From Labia minor (lineage: Eukaryota > Arthropoda > Insecta > Dermaptera > Spongiphoridae), in NCBI GenBank assembly GCA_963082975.1, contig OY720347.1, forward strand, positions 10,956,225 to 11,020,224: a DNA stretch of 64,000 nt. The letters are read 5' to 3'. How positions within the stretch are numbered: the stretch's first letter is position 1; each line of letters starts with the position of its first letter. Under the pieces are notes generated by a model that was given only the letters and a program-made list of their open reading frames with translations, did no database searches and was not told the DNA's origin. Below, piece after piece: positions 45,027 to 57,033 of the stretch. A program made the translations under genes and the position numbers.

Positions 45027-45403
45027 TATGTATTATAGATATAATCAAACTAATTCAATGAAAATTTGACAAGATTATAATACCATAAATATATGTTTAT
45101 ATTATTTGAAAATGTAGGATAGTTGTTAATATTGTATTATAAGAGATAATATATGTTCAAAAATAATGGTGGAATTAGTAACTTTAAAAATATTTACAAA
45201 ATGAAATTTAATCCAAGTATTTAAAGTATTAATTGATTAGGATTACTATGAATGATTATATTGTTAATATAATCCCTACAAGACTTGCACATTCCATTCT
45301 GTAATTCTAATCAAAGAAAAAAGTGCACTATCGTTAATTCAAATTGGTATTCACAATATGGAAGATACTAGGAATATTTTAGATCAATTCTACTTTCTTT
45401 AAA

Positions 45404-45668
45404 GGCGCCATAGAGTTGAAGTTGACTCACATTCTCGTGGTCCCGGGTTCAAGTCCCGGGTCTGGCAAGGGAATTTCTCTAGCTGGGGTCTATGCGACGG
45501 AGTCAACACAGCTCAGGGATCAAAATTAGGAAAGCTACTTGATAGCGTCTCCGATCTAGAAAATCAAGGTAAAGATTGATAGGACTGATCATAGAACATC
45601 TAATTTATATAACCGAATTGATAGGCGTTGTCTTTGCATAGGACGTACAAAGTCAGAGGTTTATTTTC
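45404..45668 (+). mobile_element. tRNA-derived SINE, copy 3 (shortened head)
   Basis: GGCGCCATAGAGTTGAAGTT, GTCCCGGGTTCAAGTCCCGG, GCAAGGGAATTTCTCTAGCT, GATAGCGTCTCCGATCTAGA and AAGTCAGAGGTTT. About 20 bases of the tRNA-like head are deleted compared with the copy at 58213. Confidence 0.83.
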
Positions 45669-46522
45669 TAGTCTTTTAAATTACATGAAAAAAATATTAA
45701 CTTTAAAAAATTTACCTCTTATCATTCCCAAACTACTGACATTGTGACATCGAATACATAAATGAATACAATATTTATTATAAAATAAGATTCTCAATGA
45801 TATTGGGTCGTTTAAAACCATTTTTTTATTTAATTCAATTTTTTTTTTTTTTTTTTGATTTTCTTAAGAGAATAATGGAAAACCACATGAAACATTTTGA
45901 TTACTTAATAATCTTATTTTTTATAATAGGATAATTATTCCGTTATTCTATTGCAAAAGTAATAAAATTATAGTTAATAGAACGAAGTCTGTATGAAAGA
46001 ATGACTTGAGAAAGAGCACGTATCGGTCGTTCGTATTTGTGCTTGACTGATTCCGGTGGATGTGAATTCGATCCGCTTTCTCACCATCCGATTAACATTC
46101 AACACTCAACAGTGTCCTGGAGAAAAGTTATACATTTAATCGTATAATCACTCCACTTTAACCAACCAGCCAACTTCTCTTCTCTTTCTCTTTCTTTCTC
46201 TCTTTTCTATTCTCTCTTCATTCTAATTTTTGTGTTACTAATAATAAGATACAACGTCTTATTCATTGGAAAATTGAAATAATTTATTAATTTTAATAAT
46301 AATATACCTATCACATGTTTTTTTTTCGTTTTTTCTTTGCAAAGAAAATAAATTTTTTAAATTTTATTTTTAATTATTTACTATTAAGTTTTTATTAATA
46401 TTTAAATTACAAAAATAATATAGTTATAGTTGATTTTGAAAATTCAAATACAAATTTTAATAAATTATTATTATTATTATTATTTCTACAAGTATAATAT
46501 ATAGTACTTGGTTTACCGAGCC
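45669..46522. other. AT-rich DNA with a possible second SINE-like stretch
   Basis: At 46010-46090, GTGAATTCGATCCGC resembles a pol III B box in a GC-richer patch, but no second copy or clear A box was found. A CT-rich run lies at 46172-46215. Confidence 0.35.
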
Positions 46523-46935
46523 GATGAACTATGCATATTTAAGATTATGATTATTATTTAAAATAAATAATCGAAAAAATATATGAAACAATTTCAAATA
46601 ATTTATAAGAACATAAATTAATAAAAAAAAATATTTATAAAACATACGGGGCGTTAAACGTGCGTATTAATGTACTGAAAGCCAGAAAAGTATGGCCTGT
46701 GGATATAACAATAAAAATTATTCCTGATGAACTATAAATATTTAAAATTATGATTATTATTTAAATTAATAATCGAAAAAATATATGAAACAATTTCAAA
46801 TAATTTAAAAGAACATAAATTAATAAAAAATAGTCATAAAACATACTGGCCGTTAAACGTACGTATTAATGCACTGAAAGCCAGAAAAGTATGGCCTGTG
46901 ATATAACATAATATATATTTCGAAATTTGATTACA
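46523..46935 (+). repeat. Tandem duplication of a 203-bp unit
   Basis: GATGAACTATGCATATTTAA at 46523 recurs as GATGAACTATAAATATTTAA at 46726. Both units run through ATCGAAAAAATATATGAAAC, AACATAAATTAATAAAAAA and CGTATTAATGNACTGAAAGC to GTATGGCCTGTG. The second copy continues into the TGACGTCATTTAAATTTCTT module at 47015-47060, shared with 35580. Confidence 0.72.
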
Positions 46936-47318
46936 AATTATTATTAAAATAAATATTTTAAATTTTATTTTATTTATAATGTTTTGTATTTAAGCAAGCA
47001 CTGTCTCATGTAGTTGCTGACGTCATTTAAATTTCTTATTTCAAAATAAGAAAAGTCTAATAAAGATGATTTTTCCGATGCTGAAATCGATACAAATCAA
47101 TTTTTACAAACACATTAGGTTCTTAAAACATATCAAAATATCCAATTTGATTAAAAAATAAATTTAATAACATAATATTTATAAATAAATAAATAAACAA
47201 GAGTTAATATAATATTTTTTATTCAGTATTCATTTGTTATTCATTTGTTATTGATTGTAATTGAATAATTATTTGATTTCTTTCTAATACATATTATTAT
47301 GTCTTTTATTTTTTATAG

Positions 47319-47372
47319 TCAATGCAGTTAAACGATCAGCATCTCCCCAATTTTCTTACGATGGAAGTTTAG
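47319..47372 (+). CDS. Alpha-carbonic anhydrase, exon 2
   Basis: A 54-base exon between TTTTTTATAG| and |GTAAGT, phase 1 in and phase 1 out. It reads (G)VNAVKRSASPQFSYDGSL(G): the signal-peptide exit, a dibasic KR, and FSYDGSLG, the start of the mature alpha-carbonic anhydrase fold. A hAT MITE begins only 27 bases after the exon (47399). Confidence 0.88.
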   Translation, partial: SMQLNDQHLPNFLTMEV

Positions 47373-47398
47373 GTAAGTAAAAGTATTTATATTTTACG

Positions 47399-47678
47399 CA
47401 GTGATTCTCAACCACTGTGCCGCGGCAATTTTGTGTACCGCGAGATTATCAAAGTGTGCCGCCAAATTATTACAAATGTAAAGAGGCTCTTAAACATTTC
47501 CGACTTTTTTTTTTATAAATTTTTTTAATTTGGTTCTAAACAAAAAGTAAATCGTTTTTGGGACCACTTTTTTTCAATATGGTAAACTTTCACACTTATC
47601 CTTTTCTTTGTGTACCGCCAAATTTTTAAAACCGATAAAAGTGTGCCGGGGTAAAGAAAAAAAGGTTGAGAATCACTG
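47399..47678. mobile_element. hAT-like MITE beside exon 2
   Basis: 280 bp between CAGTGATTCTCAACCACTG and AAAGGTTGAGAATCACTG, with GTGCCGCGGCAATTTTGTG and GTGTGCCGCCAAATTATTAC. The flanks show no matching 8 bp. Frames across it are accidental. Confidence 0.72.
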
Positions 47679-48407
47679 CCTTGCAGCATCATTGGCACTT
47701 TTAGTGTATTGAGTAGGGCGGGTTGCCTATCAAAATTCATCAAATTCATATAATATTAAATGAATGTAAAATATAAGAAATTTTAAAAATACTTATTTTT
47801 TATATTTTAATACTAATATTAGTTTCTCTTCTTTTTCTTAAAGCATATGACTTGTATGTTATATTGGCATTTTGAATAAGATACCATTCTAATAAGAATA
47901 TTTCAATATATTTGCTTTGGAAATAATATTATTTGGTTAAATCATTTTTTTTTTCCATTTTAAGTTTTTTTTATCTCTATTTAAATAAAATATTAAAAAA
48001 AATAATTGGTCAATATGTTAAACAGGAAGAGATAAAACGGTAGACAATAGTAAACATTGTGTTTTATCAAATTTATCAAGTTAACTAATAAATAAATCAA
48101 TAAATTTCTTTCAGTGTTCTCATTATTCAATTAAAAATAATATAATTCATTTTTTTTTAATTTACTAAATGCATTTTTTTGTCAAAATATATTTCAAAAA
48201 TATTAAATCATTATATAATAAGTTTGTAAATTCTATTATTTAAAATCAAATATAGATAGAATAGGTATAATATAATGTTTTTAAATATAATCTCATATGT
48301 GTATCAACTAACATTATTTATTTAGCATATATAAATAAAAATCCTTATCTTTAAGAAAAATATTTTATGTCATTATAATTTACTCAAACATTAAATTTGT
48401 TCTAAGG

Positions 48408-48438
<31 letters not shown>

Positions 48439-48940
48439 GAGTCAACGTCGATCATACTAGCATGCATATCATCATCTTAGGTATTTATAAGAATGAATTA
48501 TTCATACATATTATTAAGCTATGCATTAAGAATTGGCAATTAAGACCTTTTGGCATACTTTTAAGTAGCGAAATTGATTTCGAAATTTTTCGCAAATCAT
48601 TATCAGAGTGTCAATTTATCTTAATAAAGGAATCAATGGAAATAAATTATGAAATAAAAATGATAAGAAATGGATTTGATTGAAAATAGGCCTATGTGAT
48701 AAAAAAAAACTTTTCCTGACTGATTAAATTATTTTAAATTATTCATATGCAGACAAAATCCTTTGTTTTATTTTTTTCCTTACTCTTTCTAACCACCAGT
48801 TCCGCCTACCGCAACCTATATATTCGATTGATATTTGGTTGATTATTTGTATTAAAATTTAAACATATATATTTTGAGGAAATTAAAAATTACTTTGATA
48901 AGATTTAGATTGACTTTATTCTATGTTCAAATAGATAGTA
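47679..48940. other. AT-rich intron DNA
   Basis: An (ATT)n run at about 48412-48435. The small open frame at 48462-48683 has no recognisable similarity and lies in intron 2 of the carbonic anhydrase gene. Nothing else found. Confidence 0.5.
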
Positions 48941-49362
48941 CGAGGGTGGGGGGGAAAGTTTCCGGCCTGACCAAGAAAAACGATGTTTTTAAATGTTTTT
49001 TTTTGCTTTATTTTTCAACATTCAAGATAGGTGAGACCTGTACGATGTCAGCTGAACGTGTGCGAAATATTTTACACAACCATTTGAACATGGAAAGCTG
49101 TGTGCAACGTGGGTGCCGCGTTTGCTAACATTAGACCAAAAACTGCTTCGAAAAACCATTTCTACCGACAATTTTCGCTGTAGGCGTAATCCAACCGATT
49201 CATAACTGTTGATGAGACTTAAATTAAATTAAATTAAATTAATTAAATAAATTAGAACACCGTTATGAGAAATGTATCAGTCTTGATGGAGATTATGTTG
49301 AAAAATAAATTAAAAAACATAGTTTTTCTTGGTCAGGCCGGAAACTTTTCACCCCACCCTGG
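48941..49362. mobile_element. Mariner-derived MITE with TA duplication, inverse of 44583-45026
   Basis: 422 bp with terminal repeats CGAGGGTGGGGGGGAAAGTT and AACTTTTCACCCCACCCTGG, between TA at 48939-48940 and TA at 49363-49364. The plus strand interior reads FKIGETCTMSAERVRNILHN, then HLNMESCVQRGCRVC, a mariner helix-turn-helix remnant. The interior is in the opposite orientation to the copy at 44583. Confidence 0.85.
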
Positions 49363-49471
49363 TAATTATAATCTTTGTTTTTAAATGAATAGTAAACTTT
49401 TATAATTTTTATAATAAAAAAAAATAAATCAGGATCTACAAATTTAACAAAAAATAAAATTATGCAATTGT

Positions 49472-49580
49472 GCAAGTGAGTGCCGCGTTTGCTAACGTTA
49501 GACCAAAAACTGCTTCGAAAAACCATTTCTACCGACAATTTTCTCTGTAGGCGTAATCCAAACGATTCATAACTGTTGGG
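49472..49580 (+). mobile_element. Mariner-derived MITE fragment
   Basis: GAGTGCCGCGTTTGCTAACG, ACCAAAAACTGCTTCGAAAA and CCGACAATTTTCTCTGTAGG duplicate the interior of the neighbouring MITE. The join at about 49470 and the end at about 49580 lack terminal repeats. Confidence 0.7.
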
Positions 49581-49700
49581 CAGACAAACAGAAGTGAATG
49601 AAAAATTTTAGGCATTTTGAAATTCTCTAGTTCATGACACGTGAATATATACAAAATTTTTTAAATTCTCAGCAAGTAATAGACAAAAAGCTTTTTTATA
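49560..49700 (+). repeat. Family D repeat, 3' part
   Basis: ATGAAAAATTTTAGGCATTT, TTCTCTAGTTCATGACACGT and TTTTAAATTCTCAGCAAGTA match the end of the family D copies, followed by CTTTTTTATATATACTAG. The 5' part is missing. Confidence 0.5.
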
Positions 49701-49899
49701 TATACTAGTGTACAATAGGTTTATATAGAGATAGAGTATAATGAACTGCAAATTGTGAATTTTTTGAATGATACAATATTCAATTTAGAATCCTTTTCAA
49801 TCTAATTATTATATCTAGAATATACACACTTACATTCATACTTGTATTATCTATATATCTGTTCAAACTACACTACAAATAGAATTGGTAGGGTATGTT

Positions 49900-50076
49900 G
49901 AAAAATTTGGCGGCACACAAAGAAAAAGATAAGTGTAAAAGTGGTCCCAAAAACGGTTTACCTTTTATTTAGAACCATATTGAAAAAATTTAGAAAAAAA
50001 GTCCGAAATGTTTAAGAGCCTCATAATCTCGCGGCACACTTTTGAAAATCTCACGATACTGTGGTTGAGAATCACT
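49900..50076. mobile_element. hAT-like MITE, inverse copy, left end decayed
   Basis: AAAAGTGGTCCCAAAAACGG, TTTAGAACCATATTGAAAAA and the right terminus GTGGTTGAGAATCACTG are the inverse of 47399-47678. Confidence 0.65.
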
Positions 50077-52566
50077 GATATAAACACTAATTTATAAATA
50101 AATCCGCAGATAATATATAAATAAAGAAATTATTTAACAAAAAAAATTGAAATTTTTATTATAAACTTGCATTCTCAATAAAATTTATTGAATTTTTTTA
50201 AATAAAATTATTCGAAAAAAAAAAATCAATTCTTGTCAATATATAAAAAGTTATAAATTGAATAATAATGAAAAATTTCATTAAATTTAATCATTCAATT
50301 GATAAAATTGTCATTTTTTTACTCTCATGTCTACTGTCTAATAAACATTTTGAGATTCTCATACATTTATGATAAGCATAGAATTCTTGGATTATGATAT
50401 GAAATATTTACAAAAGCTCAATAGAATAAACAGTGGATTAGGATGAAGGACAGTGGGGTTGGAATATTAGAAGAGAAAGAAGGGGGGAGAAGTGGGAGGA
50501 ATTTAATTCCATCTCATTAGGATAAACCTCTTAGATTTCATTTAATTTATTTGTTCATGAAATTTTCTAAACTCAACAAGATATTGCCCTCATAAAAAAA
50601 TATAGTAACATATTTACCTACATATATATATATATATATATCATTTAACCTCCACCCCACCCACAGCCACCCCCCTCCTCACTTTTCTATCTGTTGACTA
50701 GATAAATAAAAAAATATATCGATTTTATTTCAATAACGAACCCTTCATTATTATTTTTTTCTTTTTACTATTTTCTTTATAATATTTAAAATCTAATAAT
50801 AATATAAAATATATTATAAAACAAACTTGATTTTAATAAAAAAATACTATTTACTATTATAATTAAGCTAAAAATATAAAATACAGTAGTAATATTGATA
50901 CAACTTTAGATTAATTTGTCTATAGGTCTAAGTAATTAAATTATTAATTTAATCATTGCTTCATTAATTCCACTGAATGATTAATGATTTGAGTTGTTTT
51001 ATTATATTATATAATCAGGATGTAACAAGAGAATAGTATGGCACTTTTGATTAAAAATTGGTCAAGGTAAATAAAAAAATACTTGATCCTAATCAAGGAA
51101 AATTCATGTTCATTTAATAAATAAATATATGAATAAATGAAGATTAATTTTATATATTGATAATCAATTCATTGATGCTTATTTAATTTTTAATTAAATT
51201 TAAATTAAAATAGTAATTTTTAATGAATTTTGTCGATTATATATAACATAAACACACTTGAACATATCCTCTAATTTTGTACATGTCCGTAAATAAATTA
51301 AATATATATTAACAGTTTCGAAGTATTATAAATGGTAATTTTATCTTTGTTATTCATTTATTTTCTTTGAAAAAATTTAAAATTTATAAAAAAAAAATTA
51401 TTTCTATAAGATAATGCATTTTTAACAGTTAAAATTTTATTAAAATAAGTAATAAATATATAAAAAAAAGTGGAAATGTTATAATTCTCAAAATATATTC
51501 TTTTATATATGAATTCTACAACACTTTAAGAATCTAAATTTATTCGTAACAATGCATGTACTCTGTATTCAGAATATAGATCAAATTTGCTCAGCGAACA
51601 ATCCTTATAAATGTAAAATAATTGAACATACGCGGCGCGGACGATTTAATATTATTTTAGTTATTTTGAAAAGTTGTGAACTTCACTCAAGTAAAACAAA
51701 ACGTATTAATTTCTACATTTGTTCGAATGTTTAGTCTACCATAAAGCGAGATAATTAGTGTTTATTGATGATTGATCATGAAAATTACTTAAGATTCTAT
51801 TAGAGATTAATTAATAAAATAATTTTACAACAACACATACATATATCTAGCATATATTCTCTGTTAATTCTTTCCAGATGATAATAAAAAAAGCAACTCT
51901 TTAAATTAATCTGAAATTGAATTAAAAGTAAAGTGCACTTTACTTTTTCCTTTTATTAGTATAATTATATATATATATATATATATAATGAAATGAATAA
52001 ATGAATAAAAATAAAAGTGCATGTAACACAACCTTAATAAAAAATTAATCATCATGATTTTACACATTTTTTCAAAATAAATAAATAAATAAATAATAAT
52101 AATAAAATAGAAAAGTAAACTCTTTTTTTAATAAAAACTAAAAAAACTTGATTATTACAAGGATATTTTATGGACGCCAATTTATAAATTCATTCTGCAC
52201 AGTTATCCTAATGAAACAAAAACACTCGATTAACAGTTTTTTAAATAATAATAAGATTGTTAAATTCATATATCAATATTTCATTTTCTAATTTTCTTTT
52301 TTTATATGTATTTAGTATTGTAAATAATGTATGAAAGAATAATTTCCACTAATATTTATTTTGGATAAAAATAATTTTATTTGTTAATCTCCCATATTGT
52401 CTTTCTATTTTAAGAAAATTATAAATTATTTTTAATTTTTTAAAATCTTTAATGATATTTATTTTCAAAATAAATTTTGAAATTTTTTAGAATACAAAAA
52501 ACATACTCTCTTCATAAATTCATAACATAACTAATAGTAATAGGATTTGTTTTCTAAATTATTATC
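50077..52566. other. AT-rich intron DNA
   Basis: (TA)n tracts at about 50622-50641 and 51968-51988, and a C-rich patch at 50648-50680. The small open frame at 51552-51734 is not recognisable. No element identified. Confidence 0.5.
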
Positions 52567-53230
52567 CAGTGAACGCTCTATATAAGCAACCTCTCTATAA
52601 GTAACATTTTTTAGTTCAGCTATTCTGTAGGGTAAAGGATAAAGTCGATGTCCCCGAGGCAGTCATTGGCCCCCTATCACTAAAACACAAATAATAAGAG
52701 ATTTTTATTTTAAAAATTGCACTATTAACTATGGTTATGTAATCGTTTGTTGTATGGTTGTATAATCACTATAGAATATCTAGGCCAATAACTATAACAG
52801 GGGGCCAATAACAGAAATTTTTAGGATTTTTTTTTAAAAGTGCTTATTGAAAATGTCATGAGAAAATGATTTTTTTTATTCATCAAAATGCTTATAGTAT
52901 CTATGTTCTGCAAACCTAATTTGACACAGATTGTTCAGCAATTTTTCCAGATATGCATTAAAGGCTGCTAGGAGTTGCTTAAGGGGGCCAACGAATGTAT
53001 GCTTTACCCTATAAGCAACTTATTTTTTAAAGCTAAATATTTGAGTTGACAGCTGTTCACAACATAACCTCAAATTGTAAAAAAATATTATGTTATTGGA
53101 ATATGTTTGTGTTTTAGATTAATTTCTGTTAATTAGAATAGTTACTAGAATTTCTGTTAGTTTCTGTTTATTAATTAATTAATATTTATTGAATTGGTTC
53201 AATAGAGTTGCTTATTTAGAGCGTTCACTG
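52567..53230. mobile_element. TIR element (CAGTGAACGCTC) split by a second element
   Basis: Ends CAGTGAACGCTCTATATAAG and TTATTTAGAGCGTTCACTG form an inverted repeat of about 27 bp (with GCAACCTC/AGTTGC inside). Removing the nested unit 52630-53009 leaves about 282 bp. The terminal sequence resembles the pogo/Tigger style of Tc1/mariner relatives, but a clean TA duplication is not visible. Confidence 0.72.
52630..53009. mobile_element. Nested MITE with GGGTAAAG ends
   Basis: 380 bp from GGGTAAAGGATAAAG to GTATGCTTTACCC, flanked by TA at 52628-52629 and 53010-53011. The outer sequence (TTCTG..TATAAGCAACTTA) resumes on either side. It contains GGGGGCCAATNAC repeated in both orientations. No frame. 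Confidence 0.78.
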
Positions 53231-53841
53231 TATATTAAAACTAACTATGTAGTATATTTATTATTTGAATAAGATTGGAAAAGAAAAGGGAAAGAAAAGA
53301 AAATAGAAATGTAAATCAAAAAATGTTCAAGAACCACGGAATGCGTGTTCAATAAATGTTAATCCGAATGAGATTTAATATCGGAATAAAAAGAAATTGA
53401 AAGATAGAATTGATAAAACAAAAGTCTATTATAAATCTATCTAAGCAATTATTATGTCAGAAAAAAAAAATAAAATCATGAAAATGATGTGATGGAAATC
53501 AAAGGAAATGTCTTATTAAGAATTTTAAGATATAATATTTATACTAAATTAAATTTTTATATAATATTTGGCTGCTTATTATTATTCAATTATTATTTTT
53601 TTTTTTTGACATTTGTAAATTTAAAAATTATAAATTATATGTCATAGTTTAAATGTCGGAAATAAAATTGAATAAATACATATGTGAAAAAATAAAATAT
53701 AAAATTGTGCTAGTAAAAGATTTATATATTTTTTTTTAATATCAAAAGTGTTTTTCAATCTACAATTAAATTTGTTTTTCTAACAGAAAATTGCATTTTA
53801 TTTTGAAATATTAATATTTTTTCTAAATCATTTTATATATA

Positions 53842-54462
53842 GGGGAAGATTGCTATCGATGGGTTGGCTTTTAAAATGGGCTTACTTCATTTCTCAAAAA
53901 ATGTAGGCTTTACTCTAATGGTCAAGCCATCTCATGCTAGTAGCCTTAAAAGAGCCAATGTATCTGCTAGCCTTTTTACATCTACCGAGTTTAGAAATTA
54001 AAAAGAAACACTTGAATAATAAAAATCAACGAAAATTGTTTTGTTTAATAACATGTAAAGTGTAATAATTAAATGAATAATTAATTCCAAATAAAATTAA
54101 TGAAAATTAACTCACAATTTAATTAAATTATAAATTAATAATAGCATATTAATTTATAATTAATATTGTAACGACAAGGTTAGGCATTAAGTTCTCATAT
54201 GTCTCTTGGATGGTGAGTAGGGGGGTAACTGCCCGCCTTAACCAAGGAAACCCGTCGCCTTAAATAGGCCGATGTGACAAGTTTTTTTATTTTTCAAATA
54301 TCTCATTATCATTGAATATTTATTACTTTTATGTCTAGTATAGTGCAAAACAATATTTAATGTATGTATCTAATGCATTAACAAATACTATACATATATT
54401 ACATTATCTATGGAGTTTATAACAAATTTCATTTCAGTGACCCAAAGATAGCAACCTTCTAC
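53842..54462. mobile_element. MITE with GATTGCTATC ends and TA duplication
   Basis: GGGGAAGATTGCTATC at the left and GATAGCAACCTTCTAC at the right are 13/16 inverted repeats between TA dinucleotides (53840-53841 and 54463-54464). The interior has a less AT-rich patch AACTGCCCGCCTTAACCAAG. No coding frame. Confidence 0.62.
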
Positions 54463-55244
54463 TAAATTGCATTAAATTATCGAAAATGATTTCATTCTTT
54501 GTATATCACTTATCAAAAAAAAAAAAAAAATTAAAACAAATTTGCCAAACACAGGTATCATATGATCATCATCAAATTATCTTATTATCGTAATTTCAAT
54601 CATATGATATAGAATAGGTAGTAAGTTCATTTTGATTTATTATTTTTATTTATAGGAAATATTTTTCTATTATACTTGCCTACTACTATATAGATAATTA
54701 TAAAATATGGCCTTCTATATACATTTTTATAATCTTAACAGATAAATAAATAAATATTAAATATGTATGTTTTTCATTTTATTTTATGTTTAAATAGGAA
54801 GAAATACTTTATTCTTCACATGAATTAGGAAATAGCTAATTATTTTGACATCCTTAGCGAATTTATTGGTTATTCACCTTGGAAATGAGGTGAAGTGAAT
54901 AGAATTTGATTAATCATACTGATAAATTCTAAATTATTTTCAATGATGGGTAATGGGGGGATATTAAAAATAAAACTAATTTAAGTATTAGTGTATTCTT
55001 TAAATAAGATTAGAAAAAAATACTCGTATAGTTATTTTTAAAAATAGGTTTAAAATATCTACTTAGAAGGGCCATTATTGGTAAATTTTCCAAAAAAAAA
55101 AAAAAACTTTGTGGAAAGTTAAATTATTTATAAATCTATTTAATCTAATCGTTAAATAAAATAATTTTAAAATATAAAAAAAATGATTGATTGGAGATTG
55201 AATCTATCTTAAATATGTATACATTCTAATTATGTGGTATATTG
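54463..55244. other. AT-rich intron DNA
   Basis: No gene or element recognised. Contains homopolymers only. Confidence 0.5.
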
Positions 55245-55709
55245 ATCATATGGCAATTATTCAAGTAAACTCATTTTCGTGAATTTGGATAATGCTTTAC
55301 CAGTGGGTTCCTTTTGAAATTCCTAATAATCTTTTCTTATGAAACTTTTTCCCGGCATCTTATAGTTTTCGAGATAAAACTTATTAAAATTTGCATATAA
55401 GTCCATTGATATTCTATTTAGCTAGCATGTTTTATCCGTTTGGTTTTTATAAGTTCGGTTTCAATTTTCATAAATCCAATCCGAACTTATAAAAATCGAA
55501 AATCTGGTATCCAAACGGATAAAACATGCTAGCTAAATAGAATATCAATGGATTTATATGCAAATTTTAATAAGTCATATCTCGAAAACTATATGATGCC
55601 GGGAAAAAGTTTCATAAGAAAAGTTTATTTGGAATTGCAAAAGGAAGCCAGTGGTAAAGCATTATCCAAATACACGAAATTGAGTTTACCTGAATAATTA
55701 TCAATCATA
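55245..55709. repeat. Foldback element, long near-perfect palindrome
   Basis: Arms of about 190 bp: AATTATTCAAGTAAACTCA at 55255 pairs with TGAGTTTACCTGAATAATT at 55681, and GCATGTTTTATCCGTTTGG with CCAAACGGATAAAACATGC at the inside. An inner stem TTTTTATAAGTTCGG/CCGAACTTATAAAAA surrounds the centre near 55470. Arms differ by only a few substitutions. No coding content. Confidence 0.85.
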
Positions 55710-55863
55710 TTTTAAATTAAAATAAAATTATTATATTAATTATTTTTATATTAAAATAATATTTTTTTTAAATATCAAAATACATTAGAAATATTTAAAT
55801 GAAATTTTTTTTATATGAATTTAAATAAAATATGTATACCTATATAGTATACCTACCTTCTTA

Positions 55864-56584
55864 TGAGGTCTGTTCAAAAGAAAAGGTGAATTTTTATATT
55901 CACCAGACTTTTTCCTATTCCCAAAACTGAAGAGACCAATGACTTAAAATGTTGACTGTGGCATTCGACGAGTGTACTATGTCTCAAAAAAATGTTTATA
56001 AGGGGTACAAGAGCTTTAAAAAATCTCGCCAAGTTAGATCAAATGTGAAGGTTTTGCTCACTGTTCGATTACACTCTTCGATTACAATGGCGTGGTGCTT
56101 CATTAGTTCTTGCCAACAGGTCGTACTTGTTAATAAAGAATGCTACAAGAAAGTTATACAATGTTTGCGTAAAGCAATGCGGCTCAAACGATCGGAATTG
56201 TGGGAAAACATATTATGGGTTCTGCAGCACGATAATGCACCAGCTCACACATCATTGCTTGTTTGGCCAAAAACAACACCGTAATCATGCCTCAACCACC
56301 GTATTCACCAGATTTGGTTCCCTGCGACTTTCCTATTCCCAAAACTGAAGATACCAATGAAATGAAAACGTTTTGCCACAATGAATGAGATAAAGTCGAA
56401 ATCGAAGAACGAGCGGATGGCCATACCGAAAAAAGCATTTCAGAAGTGCTTCTAATATTGGAAGAAGTGCTTTATATTTGATTGTTAGGGGAATTACTTT
56501 GAAGGGGACAAAATGGATATTGATGAATAAATAAATACTTTTCGAAATAATTCAAAATTCACCTTTTCTTTCCAATAAAACTCG
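55864..56584 (+). mobile_element. Mariner-like element, internally deleted
   Basis: 721 bp with ends TGAGGTCTGTTCAAAAGAAA and CACCTTTTCTTTCCAATAAA then ACTCG, flanked by TA on both sides (55862-55863, 56585-56586). It encodes part of the catalytic region, with KVLLTVRLHSSITMAWCFIS, LKRSELWENILWVLQHDNAP and AHTSLLVW, including the second catalytic Asp in HDNAPAHTS. The PDLxPCD part follows out of frame. The DNA-binding half is missing. Confidence 0.82.
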
Positions 56585-57033
56585 TACTTATAAATCCTAT
56601 TTTTTGATATTTTTTTCAAATACTTTTTACTATCACTAAAGTCAATATGAATATTTTAAGTTTTGGTATTTTTTTAATATTATAAACACATTTTATTAGA
56701 ACATAAATCTATTTTTGTGTATGTATAAATTGAAAGTACGTGTGAGAATCAATAATTATACTTCCCCAATTCAAAGTGCTATTTTTAAATTCAACTAATA
56801 ATAATTTAGGTAATAATTATTTGATTACTAATCTCTAAAACTTTTATTTCTAGTTATATCTCAAATGTTTCCCAATGGATTGTGTTGATGGAAATTAGAA
56901 TTAGTAATCTTTTTTCTCCCCTCTATTCTAGTCATTATAAGTTAACAAGGCTTCAATCATTCTTGCACTTAATTCCTTATAAAAACATTTATTTTATTGA
57001 AAACATTCAAACATTATCAACATAATATTTTAA
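56585..57033. other. AT-rich intron DNA
   Basis: Nothing recognised between the mariner and the family A copy. Confidence 0.5.

Noticed and set aside
47525-47749. 74-codon minus-strand frame
   Set aside because: It lies mostly within the hAT MITE next to exon 2.
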